Positions 5,948 to 12,609 of a stretch of DNA of 13,150 nucleotides are shown here, in pieces. The number at the start of each line of letters is the position of its first letter. Within the stretch, counting starts at the first letter, position 1. Location of the stretch: assembly GCA_947501315.1 (NCBI GenBank), contig CANMXH010000049.1:1-13150 (forward strand), read 5' to 3'. Below the pieces are notes generated by a model. The model was not told where the DNA came from, ran no database searches, and saw only the letters and a program-made list of their open reading frames with translations. The position numbers were made by a program, and so were the translations under genes. The DNA is from Caulobacteraceae bacterium. GTDB lineage: Bacteria > Pseudomonadota > Alphaproteobacteria > Caulobacterales > Caulobacteraceae.

Positions 5948-6403
5948 TCAGGCGGTCGCCCAGTAACCCAGACTACGGGCGCTGACCGGAGCCCGCGTCT
6001 CCTGGACCCGTGCGAGGATCGCATCGCGGAAGCAATCCGCCGCTTCGTCGCCCTGAAGCAGCCGCAGCGAGCGGATGATCCGGGTGATGCGGCGGTGATT
6101 GTGTTCGTTGGGCATCAACCAGTCATGGGTCGTCCGGTAAAAGGCGATCATGCGATCCCTCGCGCCGGCGAGGGCGATCGGTGCCAGTTCAGACGATCGA
6201 ATGGCCTGTATGTCGCCGGGTGTCAGGACCGGCGAGTCCGGCACGGCGGTCGATGGCTCTGGCAGGGGAAACAGCCACTGGATGAAGTCGTGCGTCCGAT
6301 CCAGGGCGATGTCATCCATGGCCACGACTTCGAACACAGTGCGACCGTGGGCATCCGTGCCCTCGCCTTCCAGAAACATCACTATGGGGCTGGCGACCAT
6401 CAT
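5948..6403 (-). CDS. OGFr-conserved-region domain protein (opioid growth factor receptor-related)
   Basis: This is a 151-aa soluble protein without signal peptide or membrane segment. Residues about 10-50, with FLEGEGTDAHGRTVFEV followed by HDFIQWLFPLPEPS, match the bacterial form of the opioid growth factor receptor conserved region (Pfam OGFr_N, PF04664). The IQWLFPL core is the signature shared with the vertebrate receptor. The remainder is helical, with R/D-rich stretches such as HNHRRITRIIRSLRLL. No catalytic residues are known for the family, so no activity is proposed. Its ATG comes 6 nt after the tdh stop, with GAGG 5 nt upstream, so it is the third gene of kbl-tdh. The context suggests expression with threonine catabolism but does not prove a shared function. 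Confidence 0.8.
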   Translation of the reverse strand: MMVASPIVMFLEGEGTDAHGRTVFEVVAMDDIALDRTHDFIQWLFPLPEPSTAVPDSPVLTPGDIQAIRSSELAPIALAGARDRMIAFYRTTHDWLMPNEHNHRRITRIIRSLRLLQGDEAADCFRDAILARVQETRAPVSARSLGYWATA

Positions 6404-6409
6404 GGGACC

Positions 6410-7462
6410 TCAGGCAGCCTTGTCCCAGTCGAGCACCACCTTGCCCGACTGGCCCGAACGCATGGCCTCGAAGCCCTCCTGATAACGCTGGTAACTCATC
6501 TGGTGAGTGATCAGCGGAGTCAGGTCGAGGCCGGCCTTGAGCAGGCCAAGCATCTTGCGCCAGGTGGTGAACATCTCGCGCCCATAGACGCCCTTGATGG
6601 TCAGGGCCTTGAGGATGATCGCGCCCCAGTCGGTCTCCATCGGCTTCGACGGAATACCCAGCATGGCCATGCCGCCGCCCATGATCAGGGTGTCGACGCA
6701 CTGTTTGAAGGCGATCGGCGATCCCGACATCTCGAGCGCCACATCAAAGCCGACCTTGAGGCCGAGTTCATGCATGACGTCCTTCAGGTCCTCACGGGTC
6801 GTGTTCACCGTGCGGACGCCCGGCGCGACCTTCTGCGCCAGCTCAAGGCGGAAATCGTTGATGTCGGTCAGAACTACGGTGCGGGCCCCGGCGTGACGCG
6901 CGACGGCGGCGGCCATCATGCCGATCGGCCCGGCACCGGTGACCAGCACATCCTCGCCCAGCAGGTCGAACTGCTGCGCCGTATGCACGGCATTGCCGAA
7001 CGGATCGAGAATCGACCCTATCTCATAGGGAACGTCGTCAGGCAGTTCGATGACGTTGAAGGCCGGGGCGACGACAAACTCTGCAAAGGCACCCTGACGG
7101 TTCACGCCGATGCCGCGAGTACCGGGATCGAGATGGAAATGGCCGGCGCGAGCCGCTTCCGAATTGAGGTCGATGACATGGCCCTCGGCAGAGACCCGCT
7201 GGCCGATCCTGAGGCGGCGGTCGACGTCCTTGCCAATGGCGACGATCTCGCCGGCGAACTCGTGGCCAGTGATCATGGGCACCGGGACGTTCTTCTGGCT
7301 CCACTCATCCCAGTTCCAGATGTGGATGTCGGTGCCACAGACGGCGGTACGGTGCACCCGGATCAGCACGTCCTCCGGTCCGGCGACCGGAATCGGCGCA
7401 TCGATCAGCTCCAGGCCCACCTCGGGCCGTGTCTTGGCGAGGGCCTTCATCGTGTCCGACAT
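6410..7462 (-). CDS. tdh: L-threonine 3-dehydrogenase lacking the structural zinc site
   Basis: Tdh oxidises L-threonine with NAD+ to 2-amino-3-ketobutyrate, the substrate of Kbl encoded just upstream. It is a 350-aa medium-chain dehydrogenase. Catalytic-zinc residues are C42 in AVCGTDIHIW and H67-E68 in GHEFAGE. DPFGNAVHT (153-161) and the Rossmann loop GAGPIG (176-181) are intact, and FDVALEMSG and the C-terminal MRSGQSGKVVLDW are typical Tdh. In E. coli Tdh the structural-zinc loop carries four cysteines in CGHCRNCRGGRTHLC. The gapless equivalent here has D98, S101, A104 and D112, and no cysteine at all. The fold can tolerate this, since zinc-less MDR members exist. Function as Tdh is still likely given the kbl pairing. 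The start overlaps the kbl stop by one base (TGATG), implying translational coupling. Confidence 0.95.
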   Translation of the reverse strand: MSDTMKALAKTRPEVGLELIDAPIPVAGPEDVLIRVHRTAVCGTDIHIWNWDEWSQKNVPVPMITGHEFAGEIVAIGKDVDRRLRIGQRVSAEGHVIDLNSEAARAGHFHLDPGTRGIGVNRQGAFAEFVVAPAFNVIELPDDVPYEIGSILDPFGNAVHTAQQFDLLGEDVLVTGAGPIGMMAAAVARHAGARTVVLTDINDFRLELAQKVAPGVRTVNTTREDLKDVMHELGLKVGFDVALEMSGSPIAFKQCVDTLIMGGGMAMLGIPSKPMETDWGAIILKALTIKGVYGREMFTTWRKMLGLLKAGLDLTPLITHQMSYQRYQEGFEAMRSGQSGKVVLDWDKAA

Positions 7463-8652
7463 CAGATAACTCCCAATTCGCGGCCGGCCGTCGTGAACGC
7501 AGCGACCGTATGATCAATCTGTTCGAAGGTGTGCGCGGCCGACATCTGGGTGCGGATGCGGGCCTGGCCACGCGGCACGACGGGGAAGGAAAAGCCGATC
7601 ACATAGACGCCGAGCTCGAGGGCCCGGGCGGCGAAATCCTGGGCCAGTTTCGCATCGCCCAGCATCACGGGGATGATCGGATGTTCACCGGGCAACAGGG
7701 TGAAACCGGCCTCGGTCATGGCACCGCGATAGCGGACGGCGTTGGCGAACAGCTGTTGGCGCAAGACGTCTCCCTCACCGCCGCCGGCGATGCGGATGGC
7801 CTCGAGGCTGGAGCCGCAGATGGCCGGGGCCAGGGCGTTGGAGAACAGATAGGGCCTGGCCCGCTGCTTCAGCAGGGCAACGACCTCCGAAGTCGCGCAG
7901 ATGAAGCCGCCCATGGCCCCGCCCAAGGCCTTGCCGAAGGTGCCGGTCAGGAAGTCGATCTCAACCCCGTGGTGGGCATAGGAGCCTCGCCCCTGCGGTC
8001 CGAGGAAACCTGTAGCGTGGCAGTCATCGACCATGATCAGGGCACCATAGCGGTCGGCAAGCGCCCGGATGTCCTTCAGCTTCGCGATGTAGCCGTCCAT
8101 CGAGAAGACACCGTCGGTGGCGATCACGATCTCGCGCGCGCCGTCCGCCCGGGCCTGTTTCAGCTGGGTCTCAAGGTCGTCCATGTCCGAGTTGGCGAAG
8201 CGGTAACGCCTGGCCTTGCACAGCCGCACCCCGTCAATGATCGAGGCATGGTTCAGGCTGTCCGAGACGATGGCGTCCTCGGCACCGAACAGCGGCTCGA
8301 AAATGCCGCCGTTGGCATCGAAAGCTGCGGCGAACAGGATGGTATCCTCAAAGCCAAGGTAGTCGGCGACGGCGCGCTCGAGTTCCTTGTGGATCTCCAG
8401 CGTACCGCAAATGAAGCGAACCGAGGCTGTGCCTGCGCCCCATGTTTGCTGTGCCTCGATCCCCGCGCGGGTCACACGCTCGTCCCCGGCAAGGCCGAGA
8501 TAGTTGTTGGCGCAGAAATTCAGCACATCCCGACCGCCGACCCGAATGACCGGTCCCTGCCGCGAGGTAATGACACGTTCGGGCTTGGTCAGCCCCTGGG
8601 CGTCGATATCGGCAAGTTCCGCCCGGATGCGTTCGTGAAAGCTGGCAGTCAT
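7462..8652 (-). CDS. kbl: Glycine C-acetyltransferase (2-amino-3-ketobutyrate CoA ligase)
   Basis: Kbl is a PLP-dependent alpha-oxoamine synthase that cleaves 2-amino-3-ketobutyrate with CoA to glycine and acetyl-CoA, the second step of the Tdh route of threonine breakdown. The 396 aa match the E. coli enzyme (398). The PLP lysine is K241 in TGTFGKALGG. VDDCHATGFLG (208-218) holds the cofactor-contacting D209 and H212, and SDSLNHASIIDGVRL (130-144) is the substrate/PLP region with H135. NFCANNYLGL near residue 45 is typical of the family. The ATG at 8652 has GGAG 6 nt upstream and begins MTASFHERI, in line with homologues. The open frame continues upstream to 9063, but that part is unconserved and runs into ispH. 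It is the first gene of kbl-tdh-OGFr, preceded by a 301-bp leader. Confidence 0.96.
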   Translation of the reverse strand: MTASFHERIRAELADIDAQGLTKPERVITSRQGPVIRVGGRDVLNFCANNYLGLAGDERVTRAGIEAQQTWGAGTASVRFICGTLEIHKELERAVADYLGFEDTILFAAAFDANGGIFEPLFGAEDAIVSDSLNHASIIDGVRLCKARRYRFANSDMDDLETQLKQARADGAREIVIATDGVFSMDGYIAKLKDIRALADRYGALIMVDDCHATGFLGPQGRGSYAHHGVEIDFLTGTFGKALGGAMGGFICATSEVVALLKQRARPYLFSNALAPAICGSSLEAIRIAGGGEGDVLRQQLFANAVRYRGAMTEAGFTLLPGEHPIIPVMLGDAKLAQDFAARALELGVYVIGFSFPVVPRGQARIRTQMSAAHTFEQIDHTVAAFTTAGRELGVI

Positions 8653-8953
8653 GCGCGCTCCGCTACGCCGTTTCCGGCCGAGATTGAACCCCCGAAGCTG
8701 AGTCGTGGTTGCAGCAGCGGGCTGCTGAACCAGCTCGGCCACTGGTCGCAAGGGGCTGAACCGGCGCAGCGCGCCCCGCACCCAGCCCGGATCATGCACG
8801 ATCCTTAGCCCTGTGGCGTCCCCGTCAGCAAGGCCGAGCTGAATCGGTATCGGCATGGTGCCCGACTGGCCGCTCTCGCAGGCATTGGCGATGGGCGGTC
8901 GGTATACCAATGCCCTCGAACGCCAAAGGCCCGGCTCGCGCAAGCACTGCGAT
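8653..8953. other. 301-bp spacer between ispH and kbl with several dyads
   Basis: No convincing gene is present on either strand. It contains a hairpin at 8707-8731 (GGTT-G-CAGCAG, loop CGGG, CTGCTG-AACC, one bulged G), a dyad GGATC-N6-GATCC at 8789-8804, an 8-bp inverted repeat GGCATTGG / CCAATGCC (8881-8888 and 8907-8914, 18-nt spacer), and the palindrome GGTATACC at 8901-8908. The inverted repeat at 8881-8914 lies about 40 nt after the ispH stop and may mark the end of that transcript, although it has no T-run. The dyads nearer kbl are candidates for operator or leader structures. Control of kbl-tdh by Lrp is known in E. coli; I see no recognisable Lrp site here. Confidence 0.4.
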
Positions 8954-9925
8954 TCAGGCCATGAGGATGCGGGGTAGTTTGAAGGTGACGGTTTCATGCT
9001 CACCCGCATCTTCGACCACTTCGGCGTCGAAACGCGCCCGCACCGCCTCGACGAGCTCCTCAATCAGCCGCTCCGGGGCCGAGGCCCCAGCGGTGATCCC
9101 CAGAGTCGAGACACCTTCCAGCCAGGACCAGTCGACCTGGCCGGCGTCATCCACCAGCCGGGCGTCGCGGGCCCCGGCACGTATCGCTACCTCGACCAGC
9201 CGCACGGAGTTCGACGAGTTTTTCGATCCTATCACCAGCACCAGGTCGCAGCCCTGGCCCAGCTGCTTGACTGCCTCCTGACGATTGGTGGTGGCGTAGC
9301 AGATGTCTTCCTTGTGCGGGTCGGGCAGCTCGGGGAAGCGTCGCTTCAGCGTGGCAAGGATTTCGGCCGTATCATCGACCGACAGTGTCGTCTGGGTCGC
9401 GTAAGCGAGGGGAGCATCATCCGGTCGCTGGAAGGTCTCGGCGTCCATGATTGTCTCGACCAGGCTGATGGCGCCCGGCGGCAGCTGCCCCATGGTTCCG
9501 ACAACCTCGGGATGGCCGGCGTGGCCGATCAGGATGATATGGCGACCGGCGGCATGATGGCGCTCCGCCTCGACATGCACCTTGGAAACCAACGGGCAGG
9601 TGGCGTCGAGAAACAACATCTCGCGCGCCCTTGCCGTCGCAGGTACCGACTTGGGCACCCCGTGCGCCGAAAAAACCACCGGTCGATCATCGGGGCAGTC
9701 GTCCAGTTCCTTGACGAAGACCGCACCCATGGCCTTCAGCCGTTCGACGACATGCCGGTTGTGGACGATCTCATGTCGGACATAGACGGGTGCGCCATAT
9801 TTTTCGATGGCCCGCTCGACGATCTGGATCGCCCGGTCGACCCCGGCACAAAACCCCCGCGGGGTCGCGAGACGTACGATCAGGGCCGGCTTTGCGGGCG
9901 GCCGTTCGGGCGCTTGGGCGGTCAT
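8954..9925 (-). CDS. ispH: 4-hydroxy-3-methylbut-2-enyl diphosphate reductase
   Basis: IspH (LytB) performs the last step of the non-mevalonate (MEP) pathway, reducing HMBPP to IPP and DMAPP at a [4Fe-4S] cluster. The 323-aa protein has the three cluster cysteines C26 (PRGFCAGV), C110 (DATCPLV) and C209 (DICYATTNRQ). Substrate and proton-transfer residues are also in place: H55 in HEIVHN, H88 in SAHGV, H138/E140 in HAGHPEVVGT, and the SKNSSNS loop (234-240). TPRGFCAGVDRA is the standard family N-terminus. The first 15 residues are a short, Pro/Ala-rich extension. ATG at 9925 is the natural start; upstream only a weak GGGG/AGG pairing is seen. It diverges from the exported-protein gene and is separated from kbl by 301 bp, so it is probably its own transcription unit. 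Confidence 0.96.
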   Translation of the reverse strand: MTAQAPERPPAKPALIVRLATPRGFCAGVDRAIQIVERAIEKYGAPVYVRHEIVHNRHVVERLKAMGAVFVKELDDCPDDRPVVFSAHGVPKSVPATARAREMLFLDATCPLVSKVHVEAERHHAAGRHIILIGHAGHPEVVGTMGQLPPGAISLVETIMDAETFQRPDDAPLAYATQTTLSVDDTAEILATLKRRFPELPDPHKEDICYATTNRQEAVKQLGQGCDLVLVIGSKNSSNSVRLVEVAIRAGARDARLVDDAGQVDWSWLEGVSTLGITAGASAPERLIEELVEAVRARFDAEVVEDAGEHETVTFKLPRILMA

Positions 9926-10074
9926 CCCCGGAACCTAGTCGTTACAAGCCATCCTCGCCACCGCGCATTAACCGCGCGCGGGTTTGCCGCGCCTCGGTTT
10001 AGCCGCTATCAGCAACCAGCGTGCGCTCCGCGTCGGGCTGTCGCCGCACCTCCTCGTTTCCGGAAGAATATTCG
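9926..10074. other. 149-bp divergent spacer between ispH and the exported-protein gene
   Basis: Promoters for both ispH (minus) and the exported protein-argS pair (plus) should lie here. I see a GC-rich near-palindrome AACCGCGCGCGGGTT around 9969-9983 but no promoter pair I would commit to. A single TTAACC half-site, as in the Caulobacterales CtrA motif, occurs in the same place but lacks its partner half. Confidence 0.3.
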
Positions 10075-10773
10075 ATGCGTCGCGTCCTCAAGGTTTCCCT
10101 GGCCTCGGCCCTCGCAGCCGCAGCCGTTTCTGCCATGGTGCTTCCGACTGCCGCCAACGCACAGTATCCGCAGGGCCAGCAGAGCCGGCCGGGCCAGAGC
10201 CCCGGTCAACGGGAACAGGATGATGGATCGACGTCGGATCGCCCGCGCGCGCCCCGCATCGCGCCCCTGCGCCGCAGCGCCGCCGCCGGCCCCTGCCCCT
10301 ATGTCAAGGTGCTTTACGATGCCGCGCGATATGTCGAACTGGTCGGCGATCGGGTTTCCATGGCGAATGTCGGCTTCACCGGCGAGATCGAGGGTCTTGT
10401 TTCGGACTGCGCCTACCAGTCAGACGAGCCGATCACGGTAAACACCCGTATCCAGTTCAACCTCGGCCGTGGACCACAGGCCCAGGGTGACGGCCGCACC
10501 TATCGCTACTGGATCGCCGTGACGGAACGGAACCGCGCCGTGCTCGCCAAGGAGTATTTCGACCTGCCCGTCAATTTCGACGGAGCCAGCACGGCGACCG
10601 TGACCCAGGATCAGACCATCGTCATCCCGCGCGCCGAGGCGACCACCAGCGGCGACCATTTTGAAGTTCTGGTCGGCTTCGACGTCACGCCCGCGATGGC
10701 CGAGTTCAATCGCAACGGCAACCGTTTCCGCGCCAATGCCGGAACCGGTGCCGCCCAGCCGCCGGCGCAGTAA
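10075..10773 (+). CDS. Exported protein of unknown function, encoded directly upstream of argS
   Basis: The protein is 232 aa and I do not recognise a named family. A clear Sec signal peptide (MRRVLKVSLASALAAAAV, then VLPTAANAQ) should be cleaved after A29, so it is periplasmic or secreted. Residues 30-72 are low complexity, rich in Q, P, G and R. A compact domain follows (about 73-215) with two cysteines, C74 in GPCPYVKVLYD and C112 in SDCAYQ, well placed for a disulfide. It is rich in predicted beta strands (IQFNLGRG, YRYWIAVTERN, ATVTQDQTIVIP, FEVLVGFDV), suggesting a beta-sandwich. The tail (216-232) is again N/G/A/P rich. ATG at 10075 has GGAAGA (10062-10067) 7 nt upstream. Its TAA is immediately followed by the argS ATG, so the two are co-transcribed. 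Confidence 0.85.
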   Translation: MRRVLKVSLASALAAAAVSAMVLPTAANAQYPQGQQSRPGQSPGQREQDDGSTSDRPRAPRIAPLRRSAAAGPCPYVKVLYDAARYVELVGDRVSMANVGFTGEIEGLVSDCAYQSDEPITVNTRIQFNLGRGPQAQGDGRTYRYWIAVTERNRAVLAKEYFDLPVNFDGASTATVTQDQTIVIPRAEATTSGDHFEVLVGFDVTPAMAEFNRNGNRFRANAGTGAAQPPAQ

Positions 10774-12576
10774 ATGACCGATCTCAGGACTGTTCTGGGC
10801 GAAGCGGTCGGGGCCGCCTTCGCCACCGAAGGCGTGGATGCCGCGCTGGCCCGCGTCACGGCCTCCGACCGTCCCGACCTGGCGGACTTCCAGTCAAACG
10901 GGGCGCTGGCCGCCGCCAAGGCGCTGAAGGCCAATCCACGCGAGCTGGCGGCCCGTGTCGCTGAACGACTGACGAACGATCCGCGTCTGGCTTCGGTCGA
11001 GGTCGCTGGCCCCGGCTTCATCAATCTGAAGCTGGCTGACAGCGCCCTGTCGATCCGCGCCGACGAGGTCGCCGCGGACAGCGCCCACGCCGGGGCCTCG
11101 GTGGTCGACACCCCGCGCAAGGTGGTGATCGACTTCGCCGGCCCGAACGTGGCCAAGCCGATGCATGTCGGCCACCTGCGCAGTTCGATCATCGGCGAGA
11201 GCCTGAAGCGGATTTTCCGCTTTCGGGGCGACACGGTCTGGGGCGACGCCCATTTCGGCGATTGGGGGTTCCAGATGGGTCTGCTGATCGTTGCCGTCGG
11301 CGACGAGGGCAAGGCCCGGGAGTTCCTGACCGAGGGCGACGGCCCCTTCCCGACCGAGAGCCCGGTGTCGCTGGAGGACCTCGAGCGCCTCTATCCGGCC
11401 GCTGCGGCAATGGCCAAGGAAGACCCTGTGTTCCGCGACCGCGCACGCAAGGCGACGGCGGAGCTGCAGGGCGGCCGTCCAGGCTACCGCGCGCTCTGGA
11501 CCTATTTCGTCGCCGTCAGCCGCACCGCGCTGGAACGCGAGTTCGGCGCCCTCGGCGTAACCTTCGACCTGTGGAACGGCGAGAGCGATGCCGACCCGGT
11601 GATGGCCGAGATGATCGCCCATCTGGAAGCTAAGGGCCTGCTGGTCGAGGATGACGGTGCACGGGTGGTCCACGTCGCCCGCCCCGGCGAGACACGGAAT
11701 AAGAAGCTGGCTGATGGCTCGGTCATCGAGGCACCCAGCCCGCCGCCGCTGCTGGTCATCTCGTCGGAAGGCTCGGCCATGTACGGCACGACCGACCTCG
11801 CCACCATCCTCGACCGCCGCAAGGCCATCAATCCCGACCTGATCCTCTACGTCGTCGATGAAAGGCAGGCCGAGCATTTCGAACAGGTGTTCCGCGCCGC
11901 CTATCTGGCCGGCTATGCCGCCGAGGGCTCGCTGGATCACCTCGGCTTCGGCACCATGAACGGGCCGGACGGCAAACCTTTCAAGACCCGCGCCGGCGGG
12001 GTGCTGAAGCTGCACGACCTGATCACCATGGCCGTGGAAAAGGCGCGCGAGCGGCTGCATGAGGCGCAGCTGGGCGAGGACCTGACCGGGGCCGAGTTCG
12101 AGACCATCGCCCACAAGGTGGCCGTCGCAGCGCTCAAATTCGCCGACCTGTCGAACAGCCGGACCACCAGCTACGTCTTCGACCTAGACCGGTTCATGAG
12201 CTTCGAGGGCAAGACCGGGCCGTATCTGCTGTACCAGGCCGTCCGGATGAAATCCCTGCTGCGCAAGGGCGCGGACCAGGGCGCGACACCGGGCCCGATC
12301 GTCATCGCCGAACCGGCCGAGCGCGATCTGGCCCTGACGCTGGACGCATTCTCCCAGGCCGTGACCGAGGCCTATGAAAAGCGGATGCCGCACATCATCG
12401 CCGAGCACGCCTATCGGCTGGCGCAGGGCTTCTCGAAATTCTACGCCGCCTGCCCGGTGCTGATCGCCCCGGACGCTGCCACCCGTGACTCGAGACTGGC
12501 CCTGTCGAAGGCCGCGCTGGACCAGCTGGAAACCGCTCTGGCCCTCCTCGGGATCGACACGCCGGAGCGGATGTAG
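10774..12576 (+). CDS. argS: Arginyl-tRNA synthetase
   Basis: ArgS charges tRNA-Arg with arginine using ATP; it is a class Ia synthetase that needs the tRNA for amino-acid activation. The 600-aa protein has the N-terminal additional domain (about 1-100) that contacts the tRNA D-loop. The class I signature HVGH (131-134) follows in FAGPNVAKPMHVGHLRS. The KMSKS-equivalent region is the degenerate FKTRAGGVLKL (403-413) usual in bacterial ArgRS. The DALR-type anticodon-binding domain runs from about 446 (AHKVAVAALKFADLSNS) through YLLYQAVRMKSLL (484-496) to the C-terminus ending in PERM. Spacing to the upstream gene is zero (TAA directly followed by ATG) and I see no Shine-Dalgarno within 5-12 nt. 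Translation by reinitiation after the exported protein is therefore likely. Adenine deaminase follows 33 bp downstream with its own strong site. Confidence 0.97.
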   Translation: MTDLRTVLGEAVGAAFATEGVDAALARVTASDRPDLADFQSNGALAAAKALKANPRELAARVAERLTNDPRLASVEVAGPGFINLKLADSALSIRADEVAADSAHAGASVVDTPRKVVIDFAGPNVAKPMHVGHLRSSIIGESLKRIFRFRGDTVWGDAHFGDWGFQMGLLIVAVGDEGKAREFLTEGDGPFPTESPVSLEDLERLYPAAAAMAKEDPVFRDRARKATAELQGGRPGYRALWTYFVAVSRTALEREFGALGVTFDLWNGESDADPVMAEMIAHLEAKGLLVEDDGARVVHVARPGETRNKKLADGSVIEAPSPPPLLVISSEGSAMYGTTDLATILDRRKAINPDLILYVVDERQAEHFEQVFRAAYLAGYAAEGSLDHLGFGTMNGPDGKPFKTRAGGVLKLHDLITMAVEKARERLHEAQLGEDLTGAEFETIAHKVAVAALKFADLSNSRTTSYVFDLDRFMSFEGKTGPYLLYQAVRMKSLLRKGADQGATPGPIVIAEPAERDLALTLDAFSQAVTEAYEKRMPHIIAEHAYRLAQGFSKFYAACPVLIAPDAATRDSRLALSKAALDQLETALALLGIDTPERM

Positions 12577-12594
12577 GCTAGATTGACGGCCCCC

Positions 12595-12602
12595 GGAGGG
12601 AG
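12595..12602 (+). promoter_or_regulatory. Strong ribosome binding site of the adenine deaminase gene
   Basis: GGAGGGAG lies 7 nt before the ATG at 12610 and fixes that start. It contrasts with argS just upstream, which has no visible site. Confidence 0.7.
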
Positions 12603-12609
12603 ACCGCCC

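Noticed and set aside
4931..7513. An 860-codon open frame on the plus strand
   Set aside because: It is antisense to rlmJ, the OGFr-domain gene and tdh, all of which have clear family motifs. The translated product is low-complexity and unrecognisable.
8789..8804. GGATC-N6-GATCC dyad as an operator
   Set aside because: The arms are only 5 bp and such dyads are expected by chance in a sequence of this size; it is mentioned only as part of the kbl spacer.
7429..8808. A 459-codon plus-strand frame over kbl
   Set aside because: It is antisense to kbl, whose PLP lysine, substrate and cofactor motifs are all in place.
8653..9063. N-terminal extension of the kbl frame upstream of 8652
   Set aside because: The extra 137 codons overlap ispH out of frame, match nothing in the Kbl family, and the ATG at 8652 has its own GGAG site and the normal family N-terminus.
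9960..9990. CtrA-like TTAACC sequence upstream of the exported-protein gene
   Set aside because: Only one half-site is present; the expected second TTAA at 7-nt spacing is missing.
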